A stretch of DNA of 14,066 nucleotides from CAG-488 sp051881315 (GTDB taxonomy: Bacteria > Bacillota > Clostridia > Oscillospirales > Acutalibacteraceae): positions 1 through 14,066 of the forward strand of contig JBJEPQ010000014.1 in assembly GCA_051881315.1 (NCBI GenBank). Reading direction: 5' to 3'. Position numbers and translations under genes: made by a program. Of this stretch, positions 7,157-14,020 are shown piece after piece (within the stretch, counting starts at the first letter, position 1; the number at the start of each line of letters is the position of its first letter). Under the pieces are notes generated by a model. The model had not been told where the DNA came from. It did no database searches and worked only from the letters and a program-made list of their open reading frames with translations.

Positions 7157-10100
7157 ATGAAACGCAGGATTATTTCCGTTGCGATCGCCTTGGTGATGGC
7201 GGCAACGTGTGTTTTTCCCGGCCTGTCGGCTCTTGCCGCAGGAACGGTACCCTCGCTTGAAGGAGGAGTATATCAGATCGGCACGGCTGACGAGCTCAGA
7301 TGGTTTGCCGATGCGGTAAACAGCGGCACCCAGTCCATCAAGGGAAAGCTGACGGCTGATATTCAGCTCAATGCCGAAGGCTCGACCGCAAACGAGTGGA
7401 CGCCTATCGGAACACAGGCAAGTCCGTTCAAGGGTACTTTTGACGGCGACGGACATACGGTCAGCGGAGTTTATATAAACTCTTCCGGGGATTGCGTAGG
7501 CTTCTTCGGAAGTGTTGTCATTCCGTATGAGGTCACGGAGGATATACCCGATGTGATGAATTCGGAATTTGTTCTTCAGCACTCTGTTACAAGCATTAAG
7601 AATCTTAAACTGACAAACGCCTATGTCAAGGGCGGTTACAGCGTCGGTGGAATTGTCGGCTATGCGGAAAATCTCGGCATCTCCGACTGCTCGTTCTCCG
7701 GCACGGTTGAAGGCACGGGTAACAGCATCGGCGGCGTAGTCGGCTGGTCATACTACAATTCGGTGGTCAACCAGTGTCATTCCACAGGCTCCGTCGGCGG
7801 AAATCAGCGTGTCGGCGGTATCACCGGCTATGCAAACGGCAACTCGGTTATTGTCAAGTGTTACAGCGATATGACTGTTTCAGGTCAGTATAATGTCGGC
7901 GGAATCATCGGTACTTCTTCCGGTGCTTTCCTTGAGGGAAGCTTCTTCCTCGGCTCTGTCAGCGCACAAAACTCTGTCGGCGGAATTATCGGTTACGCTC
8001 TTTTCTCAACGGTTTGCGACGCATATGCAATCGCTCCGATAAGCGGAACGGGCGAGCTTGTCGGCGGTGCGATCGGTAACTTTTACGGCAGTGATTGTGA
8101 AAGCGTATTTTACAGCTATGAAACTTCAGGTGTAGACGGCAGTGTGGGTATCGGACGTACGCTTGACGATATGAAAGCTTCGTCTTTCGTCAAGGAGCTG
8201 AACGCACAGAAGGTTTATTTCTGCTTCGACTACACGGATATAAATAACGGCTATCCCGTTCTTGCATGGATGCTCTCGCTTGACGTATGGGCAGGCGACC
8301 GCTCTGTGCCTCAGCAGAACGCAAGCGGTACATATCTTATTTCAAAACCGTCCGAGCTTGCATGGTTTGCGGCTCTTGTAAACGGTGAGCTTAACGGTAT
8401 TGATGCAAATCCCTCTGCCAATGCAACCGTAACGGACGATCTTCTTATGAATATCAATGTCAATGACGACAGCTTCGGCTTGGTCGAATGGACTCCTATC
8501 GGCATCGACGAGGCTCACGGATACAACGGCACGTTCAACGGCGGCGGATTTAATATCGCAGGACTTTACACAACCTCGACTTCGGGAAGCAGCGGCGTTA
8601 ATGTCGGACTTTTCGGATATGTCGATTCGGGTAAGGTAATCAACACCGTTGTGCTTGACGGAAAGATTTCCGGAATAGAAAATGTCGGAGGAATTGCAGG
8701 CTATGTCAAGAGCGGTTCGATCATGAACTGCTGTTCAAACGGCGAGGTTAGCGGTGATAAGGCTGTCGGCGGAATAGTCGGTAACCTTGGATCTTCCTCG
8801 GCAAGCGTTTCAACAAGCTGTGTGCTCGGCACAATCGTCGGCACCAACTATTCGGACGACAAGGCATTTCTTACCAATGTCGGTGGCGTCGTAGGCTTCA
8901 GCAACAAGGCAACAATTAACAAGTGCTTTAATGCCGCTTCTATCGAGGCTCCGCTTGCAAGATTTACGGGCGGCGTGCTCGGCTACAATTCGGGCGGATC
9001 GCTCACTAACAGCTATTGCACCGGCATACAGATCAACGGCAACGTAATTGTCGGCGGACTTGTAGGTTACAACAATAACGGAACTGTCAGCACCTGCTAT
9101 GTTTCAAGCAAGGTGACCGGTACAAGTCAGGTCGGTGTTGCTTTCGGACAGACCACAGGCGCAAATGTTTCAAAGGTTTACTATGACTCGACATATATGG
9201 AAAATCTCCTGCTTACCGGAGCGACCGAAAAATCTCCTGCTCAGATGACGGGTTATTCTTCGGTTTCCAATCTCGGATTCTCCGCAACGGATTGGAGATC
9301 AACGGCGGACGATGAGTATTTCTACTATTTTCCGCAGCTCAGTTCACTGTATAATCTCAGCTCGGTAAAGGCGATAAAGGACGGCTCCGTCAGCAGCGTT
9401 AAGAGAGTACAGGACAAATATGTTGCAAGGGTTCAGATTGACGGACGAATTGACACATATTACGAAACTCTTTCCGACGCTATCGCATATGCCGAGAACA
9501 CTTCTTCGATAGTTCTGCCGACCGTTTATCTCATTCGTGACACGGTCATAGATTCTACAATCACGATTTCCTCTGAGATCGGTATTTTCTCCGTTGACGG
9601 CGCAACGATTTCAAGAGCGTCAACGCTTACAGGACCGATGTTTAACGTTACGGGCAAGCTTACACTCGGCTCAAAATCATACGGCGACGATACGGCCGCA
9701 AGTATGTTTGTTGACGGAGGAAAGGTTGCGGCAACCGACTCTGCAATCAAGGTTGCGGAGGGCGCAGTTCTTACCGTTCAGCCGGGAGTGGAATTTTTCG
9801 ATTTCAGAACCGCTGAGCAGGCGACTGCAACGGTAATGGGCGTCGTGATATCCAATGAGGGAACTGTTGAAATTACCGGCGGTAAATTCATCGAAAATAT
9901 CGGAACCTCCGTCGGCGGCGTAATATACAACAACGGCGGCACGGTGAAAATCAGCGGCGGCACATTCAAATCGAATGAGGCAACACAGGGCGCCGTGCTC
10001 TACAACAACGGCGGCGAGGCTGTTATCAGCGGCGGTGATTTCACCCTGAATATTGCAAAGCTCAAGGGCGGCGTAGTCGCTTCGTATGATGTTTACGCAA

Positions 10101-12049
10101 CGACCGTTATCAGCGGAAAGGCTTCGCTTACCGAAAACCAGTCTACCTACGGCGGTGCAGTTTGTGCAATGAATTATTCTACCGTTGAGATCAGCGGCGG
10201 TACATTATCTGCTAACCGTGCCTATTATTCGGGCGGTGCTATCCAGTCGGAAACAGGAGCGGAAGTCAGAATTAAGGGCGGCTATATTGCAGAAAATATT
10301 TCCGACAAGTCGCTCGGTCAGGCTGTTTACAATGACGCAACCCTTTCGTTCGGCGGAAACGGTCAGATCGATCCCTCCAATGATGTTTACCTTGTCAGCG
10401 GAAAGACGATCGACATAACCGATAGGCTGAACTGCTCGGGATATGCGGCAACCGTTACTCCGCAGACCTATGCCGAGAAAACAAAAATTCTCGACGGAAG
10501 CGCAATGAGCACGAGCTATATGAAGTTCGGACTTTCCAACTCAAACTGGTACACTCTCGCAAACGGTACTATCACAAGCATGGCAACCACAACGGTCGCA
10601 AAGGTAAGTAAGGCCGGCGCATATTCGGTTGAATACACCGACCTCAAGGACGCATTTGCCTCTGTTGCGGCCGATGAGACAGCTATCATTACTCTTGTTG
10701 CCAACGCTTCCGTTACTTCCACGATCACCGTCAACGGCGATGTCACTCTCCTCTGTGACGACACGACCTATAAGGCGATCCGAACAGGTTCGTTCTACGG
10801 CATAATGTTCGATATTACAAAAGGCTCAACTCTGAGAATAGGCACATCGGTTGCCGACAATGTTCAGCAGTCTCAGACCGATTATGCGGCAGGCACGGAT
10901 TCGGCAGGTCTTATGATAATCGACGGCGGCAAGGAGCTTACAGGCGTTGTCGGTGCGGCGGCTGTCAATGTTCAGACGGGCGGAAGCTTCTATATGCACG
11001 AAAATTCCGTAGTCCAGAACTGCAAGAACACCACGTCGGGCGCAATTACCGTTTCGGGTAATATGTATATGTACGGCGGAACGATCAGAAACAATGAGTG
11101 CAACTACGGCGGAGTTTACGTCAAGTCGGGCGGTAAGCTCAATACCTACGGCGGCGTTATCGCCGGCAATACCGCAACGGGCGGAGCAGGCGATGCGGTC
11201 TACGCTCTGGGCAAGGTGACAAGATTCCTCCAGACCTACAATTATCTGTATGTTGAAAAGCTCTATGATGAGGAAGGAAACGTTATCGGCTCGGCTGATC
11301 CCGTTTCAGCAGGAACATCTAATACCGATATTATGATTAAAAACGGAGAAGCTGTTTACCTTTCGACCAACATTGTTTATATTGACTCCGCTTCATCGGA
11401 TCTGTATATTACAAGCCTCGATCAGGTGCCGGACAATTCGTCTTTCACCCGTTCGGTAATGACTTTGGACTGCGCTAAATATACCGTAGGCAACGTTATC
11501 GTTTCGGGTACGGACACGATCAATACATATATGTATTTTGACACCTATGTTGACGGCTACTGTATTCTTTACACAGGAAAGCTCGGAATAAACAAGCTTG
11601 TTGCAAAGAGCACCGCGGGACTTACGGTTGACAGAAGCAAGTCGCTTATTACAGGCTTTGATTTAACAGGACTGACTGTCAGCAAGGTCATTCAGCTCTT
11701 TGAGAACGACAAGATTTATCTCAGAGTTTATAACGCAAGCGGCACGATGCTCAAGAATACGAATTATGTTTCAACGGGCTGTTCAATCAGACTTATTGAC
11801 GCTTCGGGCGCAACGATTGATTCGCTTACGGTATATATCCGAGGCGATGTAAACGGCGACAGCAAGATCGACGGAATGGACTCGGTTATCGTCAGAGCGA
11901 TTGCAGGAGCTATGCTGACCACAGACACCGTATCGGCGGCGCAGATTGCCGCATCGGACGTCAACTTTGACAACACCGTCACATCGGTTGACTCCGAGCA
12001 TATTGATCTTGCAGGTATCGGACTTCAGACGATATCTCAGACCGCATAA
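7157..12049 (+). CDS. Large secreted repeat protein: signal peptide, GLUG repeats, beta-helix modules, C-terminal type I dockerin
   Basis: Exported protein of 1630 residues. A Sec signal peptide (MKRRI, hydrophobic core, ALA-A) is likely cut after residue 27 or 28. Four large modules follow as two duplicated pairs. Module A (about 34-375, again 388-700) opens with a GVYQIGTADELRWFA / GTYLISKPSELAWFA segment, then EWTPIG and GTFDGDGH / GTFNGGGF, then GLUG repeats (VGGIVGY type). Module B (about 745-1130, again 1144-1355) has a DAIAYA / DAFASV segment followed by short ISGGTF and MYGGTI rungs like right-handed beta-helix proteins. A linker leads to a dockerin with two calcium loops, DVNGDSKIDGMD at 1564 and DVNFDNTVTSVD at 1601; positions 1, 3, 5 and 12 are kept in both. 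Type I dockerins dock to cohesins, so attachment to a scaffoldin or surface cohesin is inferred. No catalytic module, SLH or LPXTG anchor is visible. The gene is monocistronic, with its own promoter and terminator. The binding target is unknown. Confidence 0.93.
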   Translation: MKRRIISVAIALVMAATCVFPGLSALAAGTVPSLEGGVYQIGTADELRWFADAVNSGTQSIKGKLTADIQLNAEGSTANEWTPIGTQASPFKGTFDGDGHTVSGVYINSSGDCVGFFGSVVIPYEVTEDIPDVMNSEFVLQHSVTSIKNLKLTNAYVKGGYSVGGIVGYAENLGISDCSFSGTVEGTGNSIGGVVGWSYYNSVVNQCHSTGSVGGNQRVGGITGYANGNSVIVKCYSDMTVSGQYNVGGIIGTSSGAFLEGSFFLGSVSAQNSVGGIIGYALFSTVCDAYAIAPISGTGELVGGAIGNFYGSDCESVFYSYETSGVDGSVGIGRTLDDMKASSFVKELNAQKVYFCFDYTDINNGYPVLAWMLSLDVWAGDRSVPQQNASGTYLISKPSELAWFAALVNGELNGIDANPSANATVTDDLLMNINVNDDSFGLVEWTPIGIDEAHGYNGTFNGGGFNIAGLYTTSTSGSSGVNVGLFGYVDSGKVINTVVLDGKISGIENVGGIAGYVKSGSIMNCCSNGEVSGDKAVGGIVGNLGSSSASVSTSCVLGTIVGTNYSDDKAFLTNVGGVVGFSNKATINKCFNAASIEAPLARFTGGVLGYNSGGSLTNSYCTGIQINGNVIVGGLVGYNNNGTVSTCYVSSKVTGTSQVGVAFGQTTGANVSKVYYDSTYMENLLLTGATEKSPAQMTGYSSVSNLGFSATDWRSTADDEYFYYFPQLSSLYNLSSVKAIKDGSVSSVKRVQDKYVARVQIDGRIDTYYETLSDAIAYAENTSSIVLPTVYLIRDTVIDSTITISSEIGIFSVDGATISRASTLTGPMFNVTGKLTLGSKSYGDDTAASMFVDGGKVAATDSAIKVAEGAVLTVQPGVEFFDFRTAEQATATVMGVVISNEGTVEITGGKFIENIGTSVGGVIYNNGGTVKISGGTFKSNEATQGAVLYNNGGEAVISGGDFTLNIAKLKGGVVASYDVYATTVISGKASLTENQSTYGGAVCAMNYSTVEISGGTLSANRAYYSGGAIQSETGAEVRIKGGYIAENISDKSLGQAVYNDATLSFGGNGQIDPSNDVYLVSGKTIDITDRLNCSGYAATVTPQTYAEKTKILDGSAMSTSYMKFGLSNSNWYTLANGTITSMATTTVAKVSKAGAYSVEYTDLKDAFASVAADETAIITLVANASVTSTITVNGDVTLLCDDTTYKAIRTGSFYGIMFDITKGSTLRIGTSVADNVQQSQTDYAAGTDSAGLMIIDGGKELTGVVGAAAVNVQTGGSFYMHENSVVQNCKNTTSGAITVSGNMYMYGGTIRNNECNYGGVYVKSGGKLNTYGGVIAGNTATGGAGDAVYALGKVTRFLQTYNYLYVEKLYDEEGNVIGSADPVSAGTSNTDIMIKNGEAVYLSTNIVYIDSASSDLYITSLDQVPDNSSFTRSVMTLDCAKYTVGNVIVSGTDTINTYMYFDTYVDGYCILYTGKLGINKLVAKSTAGLTVDRSKSLITGFDLTGLTVSKVIQLFENDKIYLRVYNASGTMLKNTNYVSTGCSIRLIDASGATIDSLTVYIRGDVNGDSKIDGMDSVIVRAIAGAMLTTDTVSAAQIAASDVNFDNTVTSVDSEHIDLAGIGLQTISQTA
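7643..8152 (+). repeat. First GLUG-repeat block (six units) in the dockerin protein
   Basis: Six consecutive units of about 27-28 residues, each beginning VGG(I/V/A)(V/I/T)G and ending in a short SGTV-like turn, from residue 163 to about 332. This is the GLUG motif known from bacterial surface proteins such as streptococcal IgA1 proteases and adhesins. Confidence 0.8.
8603..9211 (+). repeat. Second GLUG-repeat block (about seven units) in the dockerin protein
   Basis: About seven units starting at residue 483 (VGLFGY, VGGIAGY, VGGIVGN, VGGVVGF, TGGVLGY, VGGLVGY, VGVAFGQ), some with insertions. The block follows a second copy of the same leading segment as block one, so the whole module is duplicated. 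The copies have diverged at DNA level, so the duplication is old. Confidence 0.78.
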
Positions 12050-12065
12050 CACAGAATAATCAAAG

Positions 12066-12095
12066 AGGACAGCCGAAATTCCGGCTGTCCTTTTG
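12066..12095 (+). terminator. Intrinsic terminator after the dockerin-protein gene
   Basis: A perfect 10-base stem AGGACAGCCG (12066-12075) / CGGCTGTCCT (12082-12091) with a 6-base loop, followed by TTTTGTAT. It lies 16 bases after the stop codon. Confidence 0.9.
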
Positions 12096-12131
12096 TATAG
12101 AGAAATAATAGAGAACAGGAGCTTTTTATAA

Positions 12132-12917
12132 ATGGAAATAACCGATAAAAGAATTGATTCGGGAAAGGCTTTTGACTGGGGAAGAACCTCGGAGGATTAT
12201 GCCCGATACAGGGATATCTATCCCGAAGAATTTTATGAAAAAATCGTGCGGCGTAATTTGTGCGTTACAGGACAGCGTGTTCTGGATCTCGGCACGGGCA
12301 CAGGTGTTCTGCCGAGAAATATGTACCGATATGGGGCAAAATGGACGGGAACGGATATTTCCGAAAATCAGATTGAAAAAGCCCGTGAGCTGTCCGACGG
12401 AATGGATATTGACTACTATGCAATGCCTGCCGAACAGCTTGAGTTTGCGGACAATTCGTTTGACGTGATTACCGCCTGTCAATGCTTTTGGTACTTCGAC
12501 CACGAAAAAATTATGCCTGTTTTGCACAGGCTTCTGAAAGACAACGGACGGATTTTGATTTTAATTATGGAGTGGCTGCCTTTTGAAGAAAGAATTGCAG
12601 GCGAGAGCGAAAAACTTGTGCTGAAATACAGTCCAAACTGGAGCGGCGCAGGCGAAACAAAGCACCCCATAAATATTCCTGACTGTTACAATGAAAAATT
12701 TGACCTTGTGTATCACGAAGAATATCTGCTGAACGTGCATTTTACAAAAGAGAGCTGGAACGGCAGAATGAAAGCGTGCAGGGGAGTCGGAGCTTCGCTC
12801 ACGCAGGAGGAAATCGCAGACTGGGAGCGTGAGCATTTGCAGATGCTTGACAGGCTTGCGCCGGAAGAGTTTGATGTTTTGCATTATGCCGCACTTGCCG
12901 AGCTGAAGAAGAAATAG
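12132..12917 (+). CDS. Class I SAM-dependent methyltransferase, substrate unknown
   Basis: Soluble 261-residue methyltransferase with the Methyltransf_11/25-type Rossmann fold. SAM-binding motif I is VLDLGTGTG at 50-58, the acidic residue after strand 2 is Asp75 (GTDIS), motif II/III is FADNSFDVITACQCFWYF near 105-122, and the HRLLKDNGRILILI strand follows. The N-terminus (FDWGRTSEDYARYRDIYPEEF) is typical of small-molecule methyltransferases in Firmicutes. The substrate cannot be inferred. The start is supported by AGGAG at 12117-12121, 10 bases before the ATG. There is no strong promoter in the short gap after the terminator, so expression may be weak or come from a non-canonical promoter or read-through. 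The next gene has its own promoter, so the two need not be functionally linked. Confidence 0.88.
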   Translation: MEITDKRIDSGKAFDWGRTSEDYARYRDIYPEEFYEKIVRRNLCVTGQRVLDLGTGTGVLPRNMYRYGAKWTGTDISENQIEKARELSDGMDIDYYAMPAEQLEFADNSFDVITACQCFWYFDHEKIMPVLHRLLKDNGRILILIMEWLPFEERIAGESEKLVLKYSPNWSGAGETKHPINIPDCYNEKFDLVYHEEYLLNVHFTKESWNGRMKACRGVGASLTQEEIADWEREHLQMLDRLAPEEFDVLHYAALAELKKK

Positions 12918-12944
12918 AACTCTCGGCTGTCAACGCAGCGTAGG

Positions 12945-12972
12945 TTGCTTTGAGGAAAAATTGAGTTATAAT
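12945..12972 (+). promoter_or_regulatory. Putative promoter of the HTH-desulfoferrodoxin gene
   Basis: TTGCTT (-35, 12945-12950), a 16-base spacer and a perfect TATAAT (-10, 12967-12972), leading to an AGGAGG ribosome binding site at 12991-12996, 7 bases before the ATG at 13004. I see no clear long operator palindrome around it. Confidence 0.65.
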
Positions 12973-13003
12973 TAAGCCATAAAATATCCGAGGAGGAAAA
13001 ATT

Positions 13004-13588
13004 ATGGATAACTATGTTACGGGTGCGGCAATAAAACGCCTGCGCGAAAAAAAGGAAATGACTCAGGCTGAGCTTGCCGACAGGATAGGCGTGACGGCAA
13101 AGGCCGTTTCAAAATGGGAAACGGCAAAGGGCTTGCCCGATATATCGCTGATTGAGCCGCTTGCCGCCGCTCTCGGAGCTTCTGTGACAGAGCTTATGTC
13201 GGGCGAGACGGTGGTGAACGGCAATGTCTCGGCAAATATGCTCAGGGCGAAGCTCTATGTCTGTCCCGTGTGCGGCAATGTGATACACGCTGTAGGCGAG
13301 GCGGCAATAAGCTGCTGCGGAGTTAATCTGCCGCCGCTTGAGGCGGAGGAAACGGACGGTACGCATCAAATCTCGGTCGAGCCTGTCGAGCATGAATATT
13401 ATGTGACGGTCGATCACGAAATGACAAAGGAGCATTACATTTCGTTTATTGCATATGTCACCTCGGATCGCTTTGAGCTTGTCAAGCTGTACCCCGAGGG
13501 AAACGCCGAAACTCGCTTTGCAAGGAGAGGCCACGGCTTCATCTATTACTACTGCAACCGCCACGGACTGATGAAAAAGAAGATATGA
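13004..13588 (+). CDS. XRE-family HTH fused to a desulfoferrodoxin (superoxide reductase-like) iron domain
   Basis: Fusion protein of 194 residues. Residues 7-65 form a Cro/C1-type helix-turn-helix (IKRLREKKEMTQAELADRIG, then AVSKWETAKGLPDI). Residues 85-110 carry the desulforedoxin-like Cys4 site, C87-x2-C90 and C104-C105 followed by G. Residues 115-194 match the desulfoferrodoxin/neelaredoxin fold: H121, H138 and H144 in HEMTKEHYI, then C184 and H187 in YCNRHGLMK. These are the five ligands of the superoxide reductase Fe(His)4(Cys) site, in the right order and with near-normal spacing. The Glu-Lys pair that precedes the first His in active enzymes is replaced by Gly119-Thr120. The seen architecture suggests a DNA-binding regulator sensing superoxide, iron or redox state; a moonlighting reductase is possible. 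Targets are unknown, though autoregulation is usual for XRE proteins. Cytoplasmic; no signal peptide. AGGAGG precedes the start. Confidence 0.88.
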   Translation: MDNYVTGAAIKRLREKKEMTQAELADRIGVTAKAVSKWETAKGLPDISLIEPLAAALGASVTELMSGETVVNGNVSANMLRAKLYVCPVCGNVIHAVGEAAISCCGVNLPPLEAEETDGTHQISVEPVEHEYYVTVDHEMTKEHYISFIAYVTSDRFELVKLYPEGNAETRFARRGHGFIYYYCNRHGLMKKKI

Positions 13589-13629
13589 AATTTTACAAGG
13601 CTTGATGAAACTTTGTAAGGCTTCCCCAA

Positions 13630-13664
13630 ATCAGACGTTAGATTTTAGACCTTAGGCTTTAGAC
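13630..13664 (+). repeat. Heptad array 1 (NTTAGAC-like, five units)
   Basis: Units ATCAGAC, GTTAGAT, TTTAGAC, CTTAGGC, TTTAGAC in perfect 7-base register. It directly follows the sequence AAGGCTTCCCCAAA (left arm of the palindromic element, 13617-13630). Confidence 0.85.
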
Positions 13665-13695
13665 GATAAAGTTTTAAAGTCTGATGAAATTAAAC

Positions 13696-13743
13696 AAGGC
13701 TTCCCCTTGAGGGGAAGCTCCGCCGCAGGCGGTGATGAGGTGG
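13696..13743 (+). repeat. Complete REP-like palindromic element
   Basis: Two adjacent hairpins: GCTTCCCC-TTGA-GGGGAAGC (13699-13718) and CCGCC-GCA-GGCGG (13720-13732), followed by TGATGAGGTGG. I recall closely similar elements scattered between genes of gut Clostridia; I could not search for them here. There is no T-tract, so it is not a standard terminator. Confidence 0.75.
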
Positions 13744-13782
13744 AAAGTTAGACATTAGATTTTAGACCTTAGACTTTAGACG
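13711..13782 (+). repeat. Direct repeat copy 1 (partner at 13908-13979)
   Basis: A 72-base block matching 13908-13979 at an offset of 197 bases, with the first 43 bases identical and only two mismatches in the rest (13754 and 13767). It spans the right arm of the palindromic element plus heptad array 2. Confidence 0.9.
13747..13781 (+). repeat. Heptad array 2 (five units)
   Basis: Units GTTAGAC, ATTAGAT, TTTAGAC, CTTAGAC, TTTAGAC with no spacers, starting 3 bases after the palindromic element. Confidence 0.88.
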
Positions 13783-13879
13783 TGGATAATTAAAATCTTG
13801 CAGAAACCGTTTCAGCCTCCCCTTGTTGCAAGGTAGCCGAAAAGTTTTCATCGAAATTTAAAACGAGACCTTCTAAAAG

Positions 13880-13907
13880 CTAACATCTAATGTCTAACAT
13901 CTATTTT
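13880..13907 (-). repeat. Inverted heptad array
   Basis: On the plus strand the units read CTAACAT, CTAATGT, CTAACAT, CTATTTT, the reverse complement of the TTAGA-type heptads. Bases 13885-13898 are a perfect 14-base inverted match to 13747-13760. The array runs straight into the GGGGAAGC right arm at 13908. Confidence 0.82.
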
Positions 13908-13979
13908 GGGGAAGCTCCGCCGCAGGCGGTGATGAGGTGGAAAGTTAGACTTTAGATTTTAGAACTTAGACTTTAGACG
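13908..13979 (+). repeat. Direct repeat copy 2 (partner at 13711-13782), with heptad array 3 at 13944-13978
   Basis: Contains the right arm GGGGAAGC, the CCGCC-GCA-GGCGG hairpin and TGATGAGGTGG, then five heptads GTTAGAC, TTTAGAT, TTTAGAA, CTTAGAC, TTTAGAC. The left arm GCTTCCCC is missing here and is replaced by the inverted heptad array. Confidence 0.9.
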
Positions 13980-14020
13980 ATTAAAAATAAAAGCTTGCAG
14001 AAATCAATATAAGCCTCCTT

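Noticed and set aside
7133..7582. 149-codon minus-strand frame opposite the signal peptide region
   Set aside because: It is antisense to a gene with a clear promoter, ribosome binding site and signal peptide, and its translation matches no family.
9526..10764. Several 60-80 codon frames on either strand inside the beta-helix region
   Set aside because: They are repetitive coding DNA read in wrong frames; none has a ribosome binding site.
13637..13664. Similarity of TTTAGAC/CTTAGGC units to telomere repeats (TTTAGGG, TTAGGC)
   Set aside because: The arrays are short and internal, present in both orientations and flanked by bacterial genes; the likeness is a coincidence of short words.
13699..13732. 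Intrinsic terminator for the HTH-desulfoferrodoxin gene
   Set aside because: The hairpins are strong but no T-tract follows on the plus strand, and the same element recurs downstream as a repeat.
13630..13978. CRISPR-like array
   Set aside because: The units are 7 bases with no spacers and no cas genes are present; these are tandem repeats.
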